Source: Kingdonia uniflora (lineage: Eukaryota; Streptophyta; Magnoliopsida; Ranunculales; Circaeasteraceae). From it: a stretch of DNA of 64,000 bases. Positions 45,820-59,151 of this stretch are shown piece after piece. Numbering within the stretch: position 1 is the stretch's first letter; the number at the start of each line of letters is the position of its first letter. The notes under the pieces are model-generated. The model did no database searches. It was not told the DNA's origin and saw only the letters and a list, made by a program, of their open reading frames with translations. The translations under genes were made by a program, and so were the position numbers. Location: contig JACGCM010001272.1 in NCBI GenBank assembly GCA_014058105.1, positions 930,001 to 994,000 on the forward strand, written 5' to 3'.

Positions 45820-47431
45820 CTTGAACATCTATCCGAGAGTGGACCAGGACTGGTTGGATAGGCCCCCCCATCAGGCCTAGCCATAAAAATAAAGGAAACT
45901 ATTGTGGGCACCAATGTTCTTAATAGGAGCATACCCTAGAAGAGGACATAAAGGTAAAACTTTCAAAATAAAGAGTAGTTATTTTTAATTCGCCCATTTC
46001 TCCTACAATAATTTCATTTTAGCTCCATCATTAAAATTCTTCATCAAACCCCGTCATTTGAAGTTTATTTATTTATTTTTTCAACATCATGACTGCAATA
46101 AACTCTATTTCCCACTTTCTTACCTTGATCACATATTTCCATCGTAAAATTAAATTTTTTTATACCGAATTAATGAAGTATGACTTAAGTTAATTTTTTT
46201 TTAAATGTAAGCCTATTCGTGAAATCCGTAAGAGAACTATTTTTTACGGTGGAAAGATGCGATAAAGATGGGAAAAGGGAAAATAGAGTTTATTGTTCTC
46301 TTGATGTGAGACCGAAAGGATGCTTCAATGAAGAATTTTAATGGAGAAGAAGGTAGAAAAAAATTATTGAAGGAGAAAGTAGGGGTTTTAAAATAATTAC
46401 GTTTTAATATTTTAACTTTATTGCCCTTTCTTTATTTAAGATGTGCTGCTCTTAATAACACTAGTGCCCAAAATGGCACCCAAAAATAAAAGAGCCTATA
46501 GTTGTTTTAAGGCTAGACCAGTTTTTGCCTGGCACCAACCTTATTGTGAAAAGTTTTCCGATAAGAAATGGTAAAAATGAAGTCTTTTTAGTTTTAGGTA
46601 CCAAAATTTGAAACAGATCGCAAATTGAAAGGCTAAAAGTTGCCACGAATATCCGGCTATCTAGTCTATAAAGTGTAAGGATTTGGTCAGAGCACCCGAA
46701 ATGGGCAAAGATTAAATAGTCACAAATATTTTGCAATATATTGTTCCATGTCTGATATCCATCAGTTTAATAGTCGAATCGGCCAATCGAATCTGTCAAG
46801 ACAAAACTCAGCATGTAAACTGTATATACATTTGCTATAAATTTTATACGTAACAAATGTTGGTTCTTTTTCACAACTGGTCATCAGAAGTACTTTTTGT
46901 TCTGGAAATCTGAAATCCTTTCCAATGAAGAGCCCCTGTGCAATATATTCCCCCCAGTGAACACAACATTTATGATTTGCAGAGTTAGTACTACATATTA
47001 CACATGAAAATTGCAGTCGGGTCTGTTCAAGCACTTCGCAGCTTACAAAGTTCAAAAACTGTTTTCTCCAGAACCACGAATTCTTTCAAGTAAGCATATA
47101 TGGTTCCTGGAATTCATATGAGAGTCCACAACAGCTCAAATAGACGGAGGTGCTCCCTACCTTGTGACTCCCTTCAACACGACAGCCACAATTCGAGTAT
47201 ACTTCTGAACAAAACTGAAACATTTTCAAAATGCTGATCATCATATACATGACTGGAACAAAACCTAAACACGGCAAAATTAGGACTAGCAGAATAACAT
47301 GTTGGCTGGTTTAGTTGAGTAAACTCCAATAAGAGGGGACTGATAGTAGGAGAATTCAGCCAACAATATAAAAAGTGGATTAGCTTTTTCCCCGTCTCTC
47401 TACCTACCAGATCTTAAGTGCAGCGTCAACC
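45820..47431. other. Intergenic region, nothing recognised
   Basis: AT-rich, only short frames on either strand. The right end presumably contains the 3' untranslated region of the RVE6-like gene. Confidence 0.4.
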
Positions 47432-50400
47432 TCATGGACGAAGAGCACCACTCAAATGAACAACAATGGGTTTAACAATCTCGGAATTTACATCATAAGA
47501 TGAGAGCAACCTTCTCTGTATCATTTCAAAGAACAAAATTATTTCATATTGGTCGAATAAGAAAGTGGTAAAACAAAATTCTTACGTAAAACACAAGTCT
47601 AATTAACTTTTCTACTTTTCTATAAAGGCACATCACACTATGAAACAGGTAAACACCAAGACCACATAGACAATTTATTGGGTACTGGATACAATGAACA
47701 CTTACATGATCCTCAAAATCAGGGCTTGACAAATTGACAGAAAGGTTCTTCATCAATAATAACACCTGGAGAGAAAAAAAAGTAGTATCATTAGTTAAAA
47801 GTAAAACTCCTAGAACAAAACTTTGTCCATGATTTTTCACCCTAGAGCAGTAGTCATTTAATCTCATTCAACAACATCATCAGAAAATAGCCGATCTATG
47901 CTAGTATTTTGTTCATACATAATAATAAAAAAATGACCTTCAAAACGATTATCACAAACAGGATGTCGCAGTCCCTAGTAATCATATTTTTGTCTTGCAT
48001 TTTAAAAGATAGAATATCGAGTTAGCATTATAGCAATTAGCAACCTTGACATTTCTAGTTTTATCCGAGACGAGGTTCTAATAAATGAACATCAGATGGG
48101 TTTTCAAAGAAATGATTGTAGCTAATGGCAGTCGAAAGTCAACACCAGGCTTTCTTAGTTTCATGAGGAATAACTAAAAGGTACCATCAAACCTCAAAAT
48201 ATCATAAACAGCCGCTACAAGCAGTTATATAAAGTCATAATAGTCTTTTTTATAATGTGATCCTTTGGACGACCTACTGGATCAAGTGAGATAATACAAA
48301 TCATGATTTAACATATTAAGCCGAAATTTAATGTTCCATTAATGACCGTAGTGTTCCGGGTTTGTAGAACACATACTGTTTCAACATCAATCGGATCCAT
48401 CTTCCTTAGCTTTTGCAAATGACCACTGATGTTTGGGTCAAAAACGCTACCAATGAAGCCATACACTTGAGCAAAATCTGGCATAACTGCATCAAACAAG
48501 ATGTAGGTTAACAACTACGTCCATAGAGTGCAAAAGGCATAAACTAAAAGGAAGTTGATTAGCAACAAGGACAATAGAAGAGATCCATTGCACGAGAAAT
48601 AGATTACAAATAGTCAGTTACCTTTTATTGGCCGTCCATGATTCTCTTGATTAATCCTTTCAGAAGTGGGATTTGTCCGTGGTGTGCTTTCAGTGCTACT
48701 GCAACAATTATTTACTAATGGAGACTCTCTGATATCATCTGAAAAAGGAAGATGATTAAAAAAGTATTTTCAAACAAATGGGTATAATACTGCTCAGCCA
48801 ATATTCCGGTATATTTGGATATCAACAGACATATGGTAAACAATGAAAAACATCGGCCTATATGGCTGCATTAACTGATATATCCACTGTTTGATCTATT
48901 TAAAAATTAAATCAAGTAAATACCAATATGATAAAATGTGCAAGAAAAAACCAAAACCTTTTGCTAAATGCATTAAACTGGCAGGTGGTTCAGAATCATG
49001 AGTCAGCAGTGATACAACTGGAAATGTAACAGAGTTCCTAAGCATTGATGACGAGTCTTCCCTGTGACCATGTCCCAGTTCAAGCACATTAGATGAAGAT
49101 TGGAAAGGTCCCTTTACTCGTGAGAGCACTGGAGCTGCCAATTTTATTAGATGTTAGACAACAAATCCACTTATTTATGATATGAGAAGTAAGCAAAATA
49201 AAGTAAACAATCTGACCAGTTTTAGTGGCCTTTTGTGGGTAAGGATGAGCCGCCTTCCTCTTTGGCCGAGGGGGTGGCAAATGTTCGCTTGTTCCGCTCT
49301 TTTGAACCTTCAGAAAGTACTTTTGTGCATGGCTGCGTATCTGCATGAACTACCCATTCATGTCTGAAGTACAATTGAAAATTTTGCCAGGGAAAAAATG
49401 ACACCCCATGTTTAAAATTACCTGAATAACGGTTTTGGACCCAATGAATGCTTCAATTTTCTTCCAATCACGATCAAAACTGAGAGAAAATCAATGTAAA
49501 ACGAAACATTTGAGTAACTTGGAACAACACAAACGAAGTTATTAAGAATGGAGTCACAATTTGATTAAAGTAAACTAGACATACAGTAATCATATTAAGA
49601 TTTAAAAATAGCAATATTATGTTCCCATGTAATATTGTTACAAAAGTTAGCCCATCTAGAAGCTGGTTGCTCCTAACAAGGAACTGTAACACCTTAATGC
49701 AGTTTGATCATTGATGAGTTGTTTACCACAGTTGGTGCATGGAAATTCATGAGATTAGTCCAAAACTTAGCAATAATATCATGATATATATCAAAATCGC
49801 CAGTCTTACATCCATTTCTAGCAGTAATCTTTCTGTTACTCCAAATTATATGTAAGATCTTGTTTTCCTATAAGCATATAAATAATCATATAGCATTGCG
49901 TTCTTGTTCATCCTAGACCTATTTGTAGTCAGGATTGAGCTGTCACCAACTAAACGAGGCATAAGTAATGCTACTTCCCTACAGAATAATATAACTTTAC
50001 TGTCATGAGAATATACGACTTAATGGACTGAGTGGAAGAAGAAATCTTAGTCAATCAATAATGACTTACATAACATGTTTACACTATTTGTCAACACGTC
50101 TCTCTTATAATGACTAATGAAGTGGCACGCGCGATGCGCGTGCAACTTCGCTTTATGCCAGCATTTTCTATTCTCGATTCTCCTAATCCAGATTTTCTAT
50201 CTCTGAAATTCTTTCTTTCAATTTATTTAGTCCAAATTTTCAACCTCTCCGTCTATATTTTATCCATAGTCCATAATTTATCTCTGGATACTCTCGTGAA
50301 GAATATCTTTGAGTCCTGATTAGTTAACCCATGGGGGAGCTACCCACCAATTGAATTTCACCACTTCACAAAAACTCAAATGGGCAACCTTCTTATGAGG

Positions 50401-51960
50401 TTACAACCTCTTTCCTCATATTAAATTAAAACCCATATTGGTTGTTCCCCACCTTAATCGAAGTGGGATCACTTTCAAAAAAATATCAAACCCATGTTGG
50501 TTGGTCCTATTTTAATCGAAGCGGCAACAAAATTCCGAAACCATGTCGAACGATTATTCTTCATTTCCTTGGGTGAAGAAAGAAATTAAAAATAATAATA
50601 ACTTGAGAAACCTGGAGAACAAGTCTCCATGTTGTAGCTGCCTTCTTGGACCAATCAAAATGAGCGGGTTAGCTAGCAAGCTCCCCCTTGGGTTAGCTAT
50701 TCATTTTCCAATATCTTTTGAAAATAAATTTCCCATGGTAGCGAAAAAGAAGGAAGTTCTCTTCCTTTTGCAGCGAAATGTCGAAAAGGGTGGGATATAT
50801 ATTCCTCCCAATGGGTATACGACATTTGCACTTAAGATTGCAGCATCTGATAGAGATCGGGAATTTGCTATCCATATGTGCAGATAAAAACTAATATAAC
50901 CTTTTCATAGTATCCTTATTTCTCTTAAACCCAAAGGAAGAAAATGGTAATTATTTAGATCAATAAATGTGCAATAAGATAGCCTCAAATCAGCACTCCC
51001 AACAGGGCATAACAAAATAATTATTCCTTACAGTAGTTCCAGTCTTTTAGGTCCTGCTTGATATGTCCATGGAACTAAATTTTCTGAGGCTTTGACTTTC
51101 AATTAGATATTTGCTGCACACATTGTAATGAGAATAGAGATCAGCCAGAAAATTTGTGTTTCATGGGAATACCAAGCAGGACCTTAGTGCTAAAACTAAA
51201 TGACATCTTCAAAACTGGATCTACAACTATAGTAAAACAACTGTACATTGTATATGTAGGTTCATGTTCTCGCAACAAAACCTGAATTACACCCAACCCA
51301 CTTATTTGAGTAAAACTACAACAATAACCCAGAATACAGAAGAAGAAGAAGAAAACAAAATAAGAATAGTAATCCCTGATGCCTTCTGCCAACCCTCAAC
51401 CAATAGCCAACTCAATACCACTTATCAAAAGGCAAAACCACCAAACTAGTGGTTTTGGGATGTCTTTGTCCCTATGCTATAGACGCTCTAACAAAATTGA
51501 TTGCCAAAATTCTCCCAACCTAATTCTATCCTAGACTGTACAGAGAAACAAGAAAAAACATACATTTGAAGACTATCAACATTAGAAACTTGAAACCCTC
51601 TAAACCCAATTCAAATTCCTCCATTACATGAATTCAGCTACAAGTTAAAGTCTTACAGAAATGAAAATTTAAATAAAAATGATTGAGTACTTACAGTTGG
51701 AGAGCTTCAAGGAACTTATCATGCTCTTGCTCAGTCCAACTTTCTCTTGATTTTGTAATTGTGTATGGTTTCCTAGCCTTCTTTGATGGGTCTTCTAATG
51801 ATGTAGTTAATGTTGTTGGACAAGTGATGGAACCAATTCCACCTGATAGAACATCAGCAGCAGTGATATCAATGGGTGGATCCTCATCCAAGTAGAAACC
51901 TCCTCCTCCTCCTCCTTCTGATGATGATGATAATAGATGGTTGGGGTTTCGAGACACCAT
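47432..51960 (-). CDS. RVE6: REVEILLE-type single-MYB transcription factor (RVE6-like)
   Basis: Nuclear LHY/CCA1-like factor of the RVE4/6/8 group, which bind evening elements and promote evening-phased clock genes. Eight exons: 51960-51695, 49479-49422, 49340-49217, 49134-48958, 48738-48622, 48486-48377, 47765-47706, 47515-47432. All junctions are GT-AG and in phase, giving 331 aa. The start MVSRNPN and length fit RVE6. A poly-Gly run from the (CCT)n stretch at about 51899 follows. The MYB repeat spans exons 1-3: [39 protein letters not shown], then [17 protein letters not shown] with the SHAQKYF signature. [18 protein letters not shown] follows. The LCL-group C-terminal region ([33 protein letters not shown]) is complete. 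Intron 1 is 2.2 kb. It looks intact. Confidence 0.87.
50128..50150. repeat. CG-rich hairpin in RVE6 intron 1
   Basis: gcacgcgcgatgcgcgtgc is an inverted repeat with 7-base arms in otherwise AT-rich intron sequence, probably part of an old DNA transposon. Confidence 0.6.
50543..50887 (+). CDS. Unidentified 114-codon ORF inside RVE6 intron 1
   Basis: Plus strand, opposite to the host gene. Open, Lys/Asn-rich at the start ([17 protein letters not shown]) with [19 protein letters not shown] in the middle. Repeats with ttaatcgaagygg lie just upstream (50450-50525). No family recognised; it may be part of an old transposon. Confidence 0.2.
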   Translation: MSNDYSSFPWVKKEIKNNNNLRNLENKSPCCSCLLGPIKMSGLASKLPLGLAIHFPISFENKFPMVAKKKEVLFLLQRNVEKGGIYIPPNGYTTFALKIAASDRDREFAIHMCR

Positions 51961-52129
51961 TTGATTTGATGATGAACTTTGCTGTGTTTTTGGTTTGTTC
52001 TTTGGTCTACAATCCTGAAGAGAGAATTACGGGTTTGTGGCTGCAAAGGTTGCAGATTTTACACAGTTACCCGAATGGGGCATCGATGGGTGGAGTGACA
52101 GAAGCAAATCGTCTTTTTGCCCACCTATA

Positions 52130-52819
52130 GGTGTCAAAAGCTGATCTTCAACTACTTTTTTATACTGGTTGTCCTAGGTACGTGGCAGTGAATACGTCGA
52201 CACTCTAATTTTTCGTTTCTCGAGTCTATATCACAATACATATATAAGTTTTTAAAGGATTGCAGACTATCAACACTATGCACGCAATCTAGCACCATCA
52301 AAAAAACTATGAAAGTTCTACATGTACCTCGACTCTTGTGTAACTATAAAGGTTCATGTCTTAGCAAGAATATTTCTTTGGACGAAAGTCTAAAAAGAGT
52401 AAAATGTCATGAATTACAAACAAAAGTTGCATCCAATTTTACTCATAAAGTACAAACTAAAATTGAATCCAAATTATTATTCATCACCAACATGGCACTC
52501 ATGTTATTGTAACCATTCTCCTCTTAGAGCCATCATCCTGATGTTATTGTAAGCCCCATTAGAAATGATGAAAGCTTTATATTTGACAACTTTTGCCAAA
52601 TACAAATAGAATGTCTAATTACAATTGTGACCGAGTCTAGGAGTTTGAACGTACGTTAAGATCCCCAACTTCGCCATATTCATCTATAACTAAAAACATG
52701 TCGTGGACTGGACGATACATGCCCATCGACCAAAATAGTTACAACAGTATGCAAATGACACAAAGCCTCAAACCATCCATCAAAGGATGAACATCAAATA
52801 ATTGTAGGAGACCATCTCG
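52130..52819. other. Region upstream of the RVE6-like gene
   Basis: Putative promoter of the RVE6-like gene at its left. It contains one acgtggc (ABRE/G-box-like) at 52180-52186, about 220 bases upstream of the start codon. A single short motif is weak evidence. Nothing else recognised. Confidence 0.3.
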
Positions 52820-52922
52820 ATTTTTTTTTTTTGCAAGGTGTGAGGGCTTATTTTTAATCCTCGTACTGAGTCCGATATTCGAACTCACATAGCTCGAGTA
52901 AACATACTGATAACCAATCAAT
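52820..52922 (-). mobile_element. SINE-like copy, minus strand
   Basis: A T tract (52820-52832) at the left and a B-box-like element read on the minus strand (gtgagttcgaatatc, from 52873-52887) at the right give the layout of a minus-strand SINE. No target duplication found. It abuts the second Tat element. Confidence 0.4.
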
Positions 52923-52940
52923 GACTAAAAGCAAGGAGAT

Positions 52941-53568
52941 CGTAATACAGACTTTCTCATCTACAGCTCGAGGATGACAAAACATCCAATAACATCGCAC
53001 TACAGAAAATACTCAGATATCTATCAACAGTTCGAATACACGCGAACACTATTAGATATCATATCTTCATCAACAGTTCAGAGATATCAAAGCATCCTGT
53101 GACTTTGCGCTACAGAAGATACTCCTCCACTTATCAACAGGTCGTATGCACACGAGCATCACAAAAGATCGTATCTTCCCAACGGTCTGAAGCTACAGCT
53201 AAAGAATGTTAATGAATCTGTTACAGATCAACAAGTATCAAAACGTTACAAAAGACCACCATGAAGACTCATCAAAACCCGATATTGTAACGTTCCTCAT
53301 CAATGTAACCAACGGTCATATTATAAGACCTATAAATAAGACTAGGTAGCTACGAATTAGAGAGGCTGCTCTGAGAACCTCTAAGAGATCTTTTCTACAT
53401 CTCTCTCTCTCTATTTCTAAAATCCTCAGGAGAGGTCATGGTTTTTAACCCATTCAAGGGTTTTCCACGCTAAATCTAGTGTTGTTTATTTCCTGTTTAT
53501 AACTAAACATACTAGATTTCGAAGGTGTAAAGCCCTATCTTCGTGCAATATAAAAATAGGCTATTACA
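52941..53568 (+). repeat. 5' LTR of Tat copy 2
   Basis: About 628 bp; the right end tattaca is firm, the left end (cgtaata for tgtaata) is inferred by comparison. TATA box tataaataag at 53331. The segment ctcaggagaggtcatgg is shared with copy 1. Confidence 0.75.
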
Positions 53569-53591
53569 TTTGGCACCGTCTGTGGGAACGA
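53569..53591 (+). other. Primer binding site of Tat copy 2
   Basis: tttggcaccgtctgtgggaa, directly after the LTR and the same type as in copy 1. Confidence 0.75.
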
Positions 53592-53644
53592 AGATTACAC
53601 TCAGCGTTCTCCAATTCAGTTTTTACCGCATTCATCTTTGAAAG

Positions 53645-54863
53645 ATGGCAAATCAAGACAAATCACACCACACCCTACCTGACGCTGTTGAAGGAGTAAC
53701 GGATCTGCGAACAACTGTGCAAGCAGAAACCGAACGACGAATAGAGCTGGAGAAATAGCTCGCCAGCATGCAGGACACAATCAGAGTACTCCGAGCTTAA
53801 ATAACAGCAAATCCGAGACAACAGAACGCTCTGCCCGCAGCCTCGAGGATATCGGTCCATGATCGCCTGGGACATCGAGGCAGAAATACCGCGCTTCCTC
53901 AAATTTAGCAAGGGCCAGTCCTACCTCAGATTCACATCAATCCACCATTACCCGCTGGAGCGGTAATTGATCTACAACTACAAGAGGAGCAAAACAGAGA
54001 AAAACCTCGAGTTTCAGTTTATGGCCGCATGAGAGAAGCAACAGGAAAGCATAATCCTGCGAAAGGATCAACAACAAGACAAGCTGTCACGTCTCGATAA
54101 CATCTCACTCCAGAGCAGGTGGACAAACGCATCAAAGAGCTCTTAGACGCTCAAATACTCACTGGAAGAAGCAACTATGCAAGATTACAGAAGAGTCCAC
54201 TCGCACAGGAGTTGCTAAACGAAGAAGTACCAACCAGTTTTCACATTCCAATGATTCAGAAATGCGAAGGGGGGGGGGGGGGATCCTGTGGAACACGTCC
54301 AAGAATTTCAAGATTTCTTGGGGCTGTATTCCTCCTCCAACCACATCCTCTGCCGTCTATTCCCGACCAGCTTAAAAGGCGAGCCTCTACGATGGTTTCA
54401 CACACTCGATGAAGGATCTATCCTCACCTTTGAGCAACTTCGTGAACTGTTCGTCAAGAACTATTCACATTATAAAGACAAGGAGGAAAGTCTTAACTCT
54501 TTGTTTAGTCTCAAACAGGCCCCAGGAGAAAGATTGGAGACATTCACCAGAATTTTTTTTGGGCTAGCTCGAAAACTCAAAAACTTCTATAAAAAGATCA
54601 CGATCTCCTCTTTCACCAAGGCGTTACTCATAGATGGACGAGTCAAGAAACATCTGATCCTCAACAAGCCGCTGACATTAGAGGATATGATGGAAAAGGT
54701 TAACAATTTCATCGACCTCGAAAGACTGACGACTGAGAAACACAAACCTCAGCGCATCGCTCTATCCACCAACGATCATACCGGAGAACGTACTCGCAAC
54801 AACAGTAAAGACTACAGAGGTGATAAGAAACGTTTCAAGTCCTATGATGATCGAATACGCTAA
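53645..54863 (+). pseudogene. gag of Tat copy 2
   Basis: Starts MANQDKSHHTLPDAVEGVTD; stop tag at 53756-53758. The capsid-like gag domain is open from 54288 to 54863 (EHVQEFQDFLGLYSS, HILCRLFPTSLKGEPLRWF, LKQAPGERLETF). A run of 14 G at 54269-54282 replaces the codons seen as KGTD in copy 1 and shifts the frame just before the domain. Confidence 0.85.
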
Positions 54864-55392
54864 GGACAAAAGAGGCCAGTTTCACTCTTACCGCAGTTGA
54901 TAACTACTATTGCAAACATATATCCGATACTACAAAAGGATAAACTCTTCAGAAATGCCAATACTCTTTAACCCATACCAGGAAAGCCGTACTGCATTCA
55001 CCATAAGATCCACCATCATGACACAGAGCAGTGTTTGATGTTAAAATTTCTCCTCTTGAGTATATTTTTGCATGGTCGGATGCTTGAATATATTGTGGAC
55101 GTAAAAAGTTACAAAGATGGCAGCTACAAAACTAAAATCACGGTCGTCCAGACTGACGAAATGAATGAGGTAAAATACTTGTACTTTATCGAGACTCAGA
55201 CAGTCAACCACTCCAACAGATCTAAGCGCAGACACGTTGAACAATGCCATGATCTGACAATGGTAGATAAAGAAGCTCGTTTGTTGCCAAAATCCAGCAA
55301 CCGACGATCTAGGATTTCTTTCGAAGATTGTGACGTACATCACGTCATCCCGCATCACGATGCTCTCGTCATCATGTTAAAAATGAAGAACA

Positions 55393-55638
55393 ATGATGGT
55401 AGACACCGGCAGCAACATCGAACTACTATTCCAGAGCACGATCGACCAAATGGATTTAACGGATAAGGTCGAACCAAGTGACATCAACGTCTCTGGATTC
55501 AATGGTTCCAAGGAAGAATGCGTGGGAAAAATTACACTTCCCATCACGGCCGAACCAGTTACACTTGACGTAGTTTTTTTCGTCATCAATACAAAATCTC
55601 GTTGGGCATCCTGGGATGACCATGGTTGCATAACATGA
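55393..55638 (+). pseudogene. Aspartic protease of Tat copy 2
   Basis: MMVDTGSNIELLFQSTIDQM keeps the DTG active site. A frameshift near the end (TKSRWASWDD) separates it from RT. The frame upstream at 55035-55466 carries the gag-protease linker. Confidence 0.8.
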
Positions 55639-55859
55639 AAGCTATTCCCTCCACATATCATCAAGCATTACGGTTCAACTAAAAAGGAGGGATCTATAAA
55701 ATCAAAGGCAGCCAAAAATTAGTTCGAGCTTGCAATAATACTATTGAAGCTGAGCCAGCTACAACAGCTCTAACATAGTAATTACAGCATTCAGTACCAG
55801 CAAAACATCAGCTACCAAGCGCCAAACCAACATAGTATATCGAGATCAACGACGCACAA

Positions 55860-56610
55860 AGAGGAACTCACATCGGGACCCTCTTGAGCGCGGAGGAACG
55901 CTCAAGTCTCATACAATTCCTTTCGGATAACCACGATGTTTTTGCGTGGATGTTCCACGAAATACCAGGGATCAATCCAGCCATGGCGTGCCACAAGCTA
56001 GAGTTGAAAGAGAAGGCAAAACCGGTTAAACAGAAGTAACAAACTCTAGTACCAAAAATATGAGACGAAGTAAACAAAGAGATCGACAAATTGATTGAGG
56101 TCAGTTTTATCCGCAAAGCTATTTACCCGGACTGGATCTTGAACATTATTGTAGTCCCAAAGAAAAACAACAAGATCAGAATTTGCGTCGATTTCACGGA
56201 TCTCAATTGACACACTCCAAAAGATAGCTTTCCACTTCCAATCATCAACCATCTGCTCGATTCAACAGTAGGGCACGAACTCCTCTCTATGATGGATGCT
56301 GTATGAGGATACAATCAGATACTACTTTTCCCTGAAGATCAAGACAAGATTGCGTTCATCATTGAACAAGGCCTGTATTGCTATAAGGTCATGCCTTTCG
56401 GCATGAAAAATGCCGGCGCTACCTATCAGAGATTGATGACATAAATATTCAAAGATCAACTCGGTAAAATAATGGAGGCTTACATCGACGACATGCTTTG
56501 CAAGAGTCTCAAGAAAGAAGACCATCTGGCAGATTTACGAACAACTTTTGAGATTTTGCGAGCTTACAAAATGTGCTAGAATACCGACAAATGCCAGTTC
56601 GGAGTACAAT
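55860..56610 (+). pseudogene. Reverse transcriptase of Tat copy 2
   Basis: RT blocks YPDWILNIIVVPKKNNKI, DAV-GYNQI (with a tga) and KVMPFGMKNAGATYQRLM, and an intact YIDDM box at about 56480. At least four stops interrupt the frame, so it is not functional as it stands. Confidence 0.82.
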
Positions 56611-56621
56611 CCAGAAAATTC

Positions 56622-57206
56622 TTGGGCCACCTAATCAGCAAACGAGAAATTGAAGCTGATCCATCACGCATACGAGCTCTCTTGGCTATGCCTTCACCAA
56701 AGATAAAAAAGCATGTTCAGAAACTAGTCGGGAAGATCGCAGCACTTAACAAATTTGTGTCCAAATCATCAGACAGATGCCGACCTCTATTCAATTTGCT
56801 AAAACAAGGTACATCGCGGAGAAAATCAAAGAAGGATCCCGAGATCGAGTGGACAGATAAATGCGAAGCCGCTTTCCTTGAACTTAAACAACATTTGGGT
56901 AAACCACCAATTATGAGCACACCAACAGATGGAGAAGAACTAACAATATACCTAGTCGTCACAGATACTTCTCTCAGCTCCGTGCTCCTTCAATTCGACG
57001 AAAAGACCGAGAAACTAGTCTATTTTATCAGCAAGACTCTGATCCCCGCAGAAACACGATACACCAAGATCGAGAAGCTTTTTTTAGCTCTCGCCTATAC
57101 ATCGCAGAAATTGAAACAGTATCTCCAGGCCCATGCTATTCGTGTCTTGACAAATTGTCCACTCCGCAAAATCTTATATAAACGCGAAAAATCTCAACGT
57201 ATTTAA
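56622..57206 (+). pseudogene. RNase H (first) of Tat copy 2
   Basis: 194 open codons: tether (GHLISKREIEADPSRIRAL) and RNase H (LVVTDTSLSSVLL, TRYTKIEKLFLALAY, LTNCPLRKIL). It ends at a taa at 57204 before the second RNase H. Confidence 0.85.
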
Positions 57207-57335
57207 TAATGGTCAGTAAGACTCGGAGAACACGATCCTGATTGGGAAGAAGACGTTGATGATAACAAAGATGAACCACCCACAGTACAGTCTGAAGATA
57301 AGTCTGATTGGGTAACAAAGAAAGGTTGGCAATTT

Positions 57336-57743
57336 TTGAGGGACGGATCCGTCGGACCAGCCGGATCAGGAATGGGGATTGTTCTTATTACTCCTTCCAA
57401 TGATCGGCTCGAAAAGTCCATTTACCTCAATTTTGAAGTAACCAACAATGTAGCAGAATATGAGGCACTAATTCATGGCTTGGATATGGCACTCACACTG
57501 GGTGTAGCTGAACTCTCTATCTACACAGATTCATTACTGATCATCAATCATCATGCGGGTATCTATCAAGCCAATGGGAAAATGATTGACTATGCTGCTG
57601 CAGTGGTCGAACGAATGAACAAATTTCAGACAATTTCTATGGAACATTTACCAAGGGGAGAAAATAGATATTTAGAAGCTCGCTTACCTTGCTGGGGTCC
57701 TTGGATCAGAAGCTCGTTATTTAAAAATCGACGTCATTTCTAA
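57336..57743 (+). pseudogene. Archaeal-type RNase H (second) of Tat copy 2
   Basis: RDGSVGPAGSGMGIVLI, NNVAEYEALIHGLDMAL and YTDSLLIINH give the D, E, D pattern of the second RNase H. Having this extra domain after the first RNase H is diagnostic for the Tat lineage. A frameshift follows near 57680. Confidence 0.87.
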
Positions 57744-57889
57744 CCCCAACATTAATGCCATCGTGTCCAACACCATTAATACTGGGGGCAATGAGGAGAT
57801 CGAAAATGATTGGAGATAACCTTTCTTTAGATACATTGGACCTCACAATAAATTCGATGGCCCACTTTCAGAGGATCCTACAGAACGAC

Positions 57890-59056
57890 GGAGATTAATT
57901 GACAATGCCCGTAAATACATTGTCCGGGACAACCTCCTTTACAAAATATCAGTCACTGGTCCATACCTCATCTGTCTATCCAAAAAAGAGGCACAACAAT
58001 TCTTGCACAATCTACACGAAGGCACATACGGGTCCCATGCCGCAGGACGATCTCTTGCAAATAGAGCCTTAGCGCAAGGAATGTTCTGGCCTAAGATGAA
58101 AGCACAGGCAATCGAGTATGTTCATAAATGTGATGCTTGCCAACGTCACGGTCCGAAGATACGAGCCCCAACGCTCGAACTACACTCAAGTCAAGTCACC
58201 TGGCCATTCAGACGATGGGTTTTCGATCACGTAGGAGAATTTCCTACAGCACTAGGAAAAAAAAGTATTTATTGGTCGCTGCAAACTACTTCACTAAATG
58301 GGTAGAGGCAGTCCCATTGTGCCGAACACGAGAAGAAGAAGTTATCAGATTCATATGGGAGCACATTATCATTCGGTTCGGCAGACCATATCTTATCAGA
58401 ATCGATAATGGACCACAGTTCGTTGGCTCTAAAGTCGTTGCATTCCTCAATGAGCACAATATCATTCATTTCCCATCCAATCCTTATTATCCTCTAAGAA
58501 ACGGACAAGCTAAAATTACTAATCGAACGATTGTGGACGGACTCAAGAAACGTTTAAATAAAAAAAAAGGGAATTGGGTAAACGAGTTACCATACGTACT
58601 TTGGGCATATCGAACAATTCCAAGAACAACAATAGGTTACACTCCATTCTTACTGGCCTACGGGACAGAAGTCATAATACCCACTCAGTATCATCACCCA
58701 ATGCACGATCACGAGATGACAGATGAAGAAAATGAATTTCAGATTGCATGCAACCTGAATATGATCGAAGAAACACGCGACAAGGCCATTGTCAATCTGG
58801 GAAGATTCAGCTTGCTTTATCACGATCTTATAACAAGTGCGTTCGACATCGAGAATTCAAAGTCAAGGACCTCATTCTCAAAGCAATCCCCCAACATCGT
58901 AAAATGCCTAATGCGGGAAAGTTGGTAGACAATTGGGGAGGTCCCTTCATCATAACTGGCATGAGCGGTTTGGGGTCCTACGATCTCAGTATACATGATG
59001 GAGTACCTATACCTAGTCCATGGAATACCCGCCGACTGAAGCTGTATCGAAATTAA
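57890..59056 (+). pseudogene. Integrase of Tat copy 2 (catalytic Glu to Lys)
   Basis: Zinc region (FLHNLHEGTYGSHAAG, CDACQRHG), first Asp (FDHVGEF), a frameshift at an A run near 58257, second Asp (IDNGPQFVG), then NGQAKITNR: aaa at 58512-58514 stands where copy 1 has Glu. The tail ends IPSPWNTRRLKLY at about 59050. Confidence 0.87.
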
Positions 59057-59151
59057 ACATGCTGTAACTTCAGATTTCATTCAATAAAACAAATTTTCAT
59101 CATCATGCTGCAAATTTATTCAAACATTCTACCTATCTTCATATGGTTTGC

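Noticed and set aside
52179..52187. G-box/ABRE-like tacgtggca as a clock or ABA control site of the RVE6-like gene
   Set aside because: A single short motif is expected by chance at this frequency; mentioned in the region entry but not claimed as a site.
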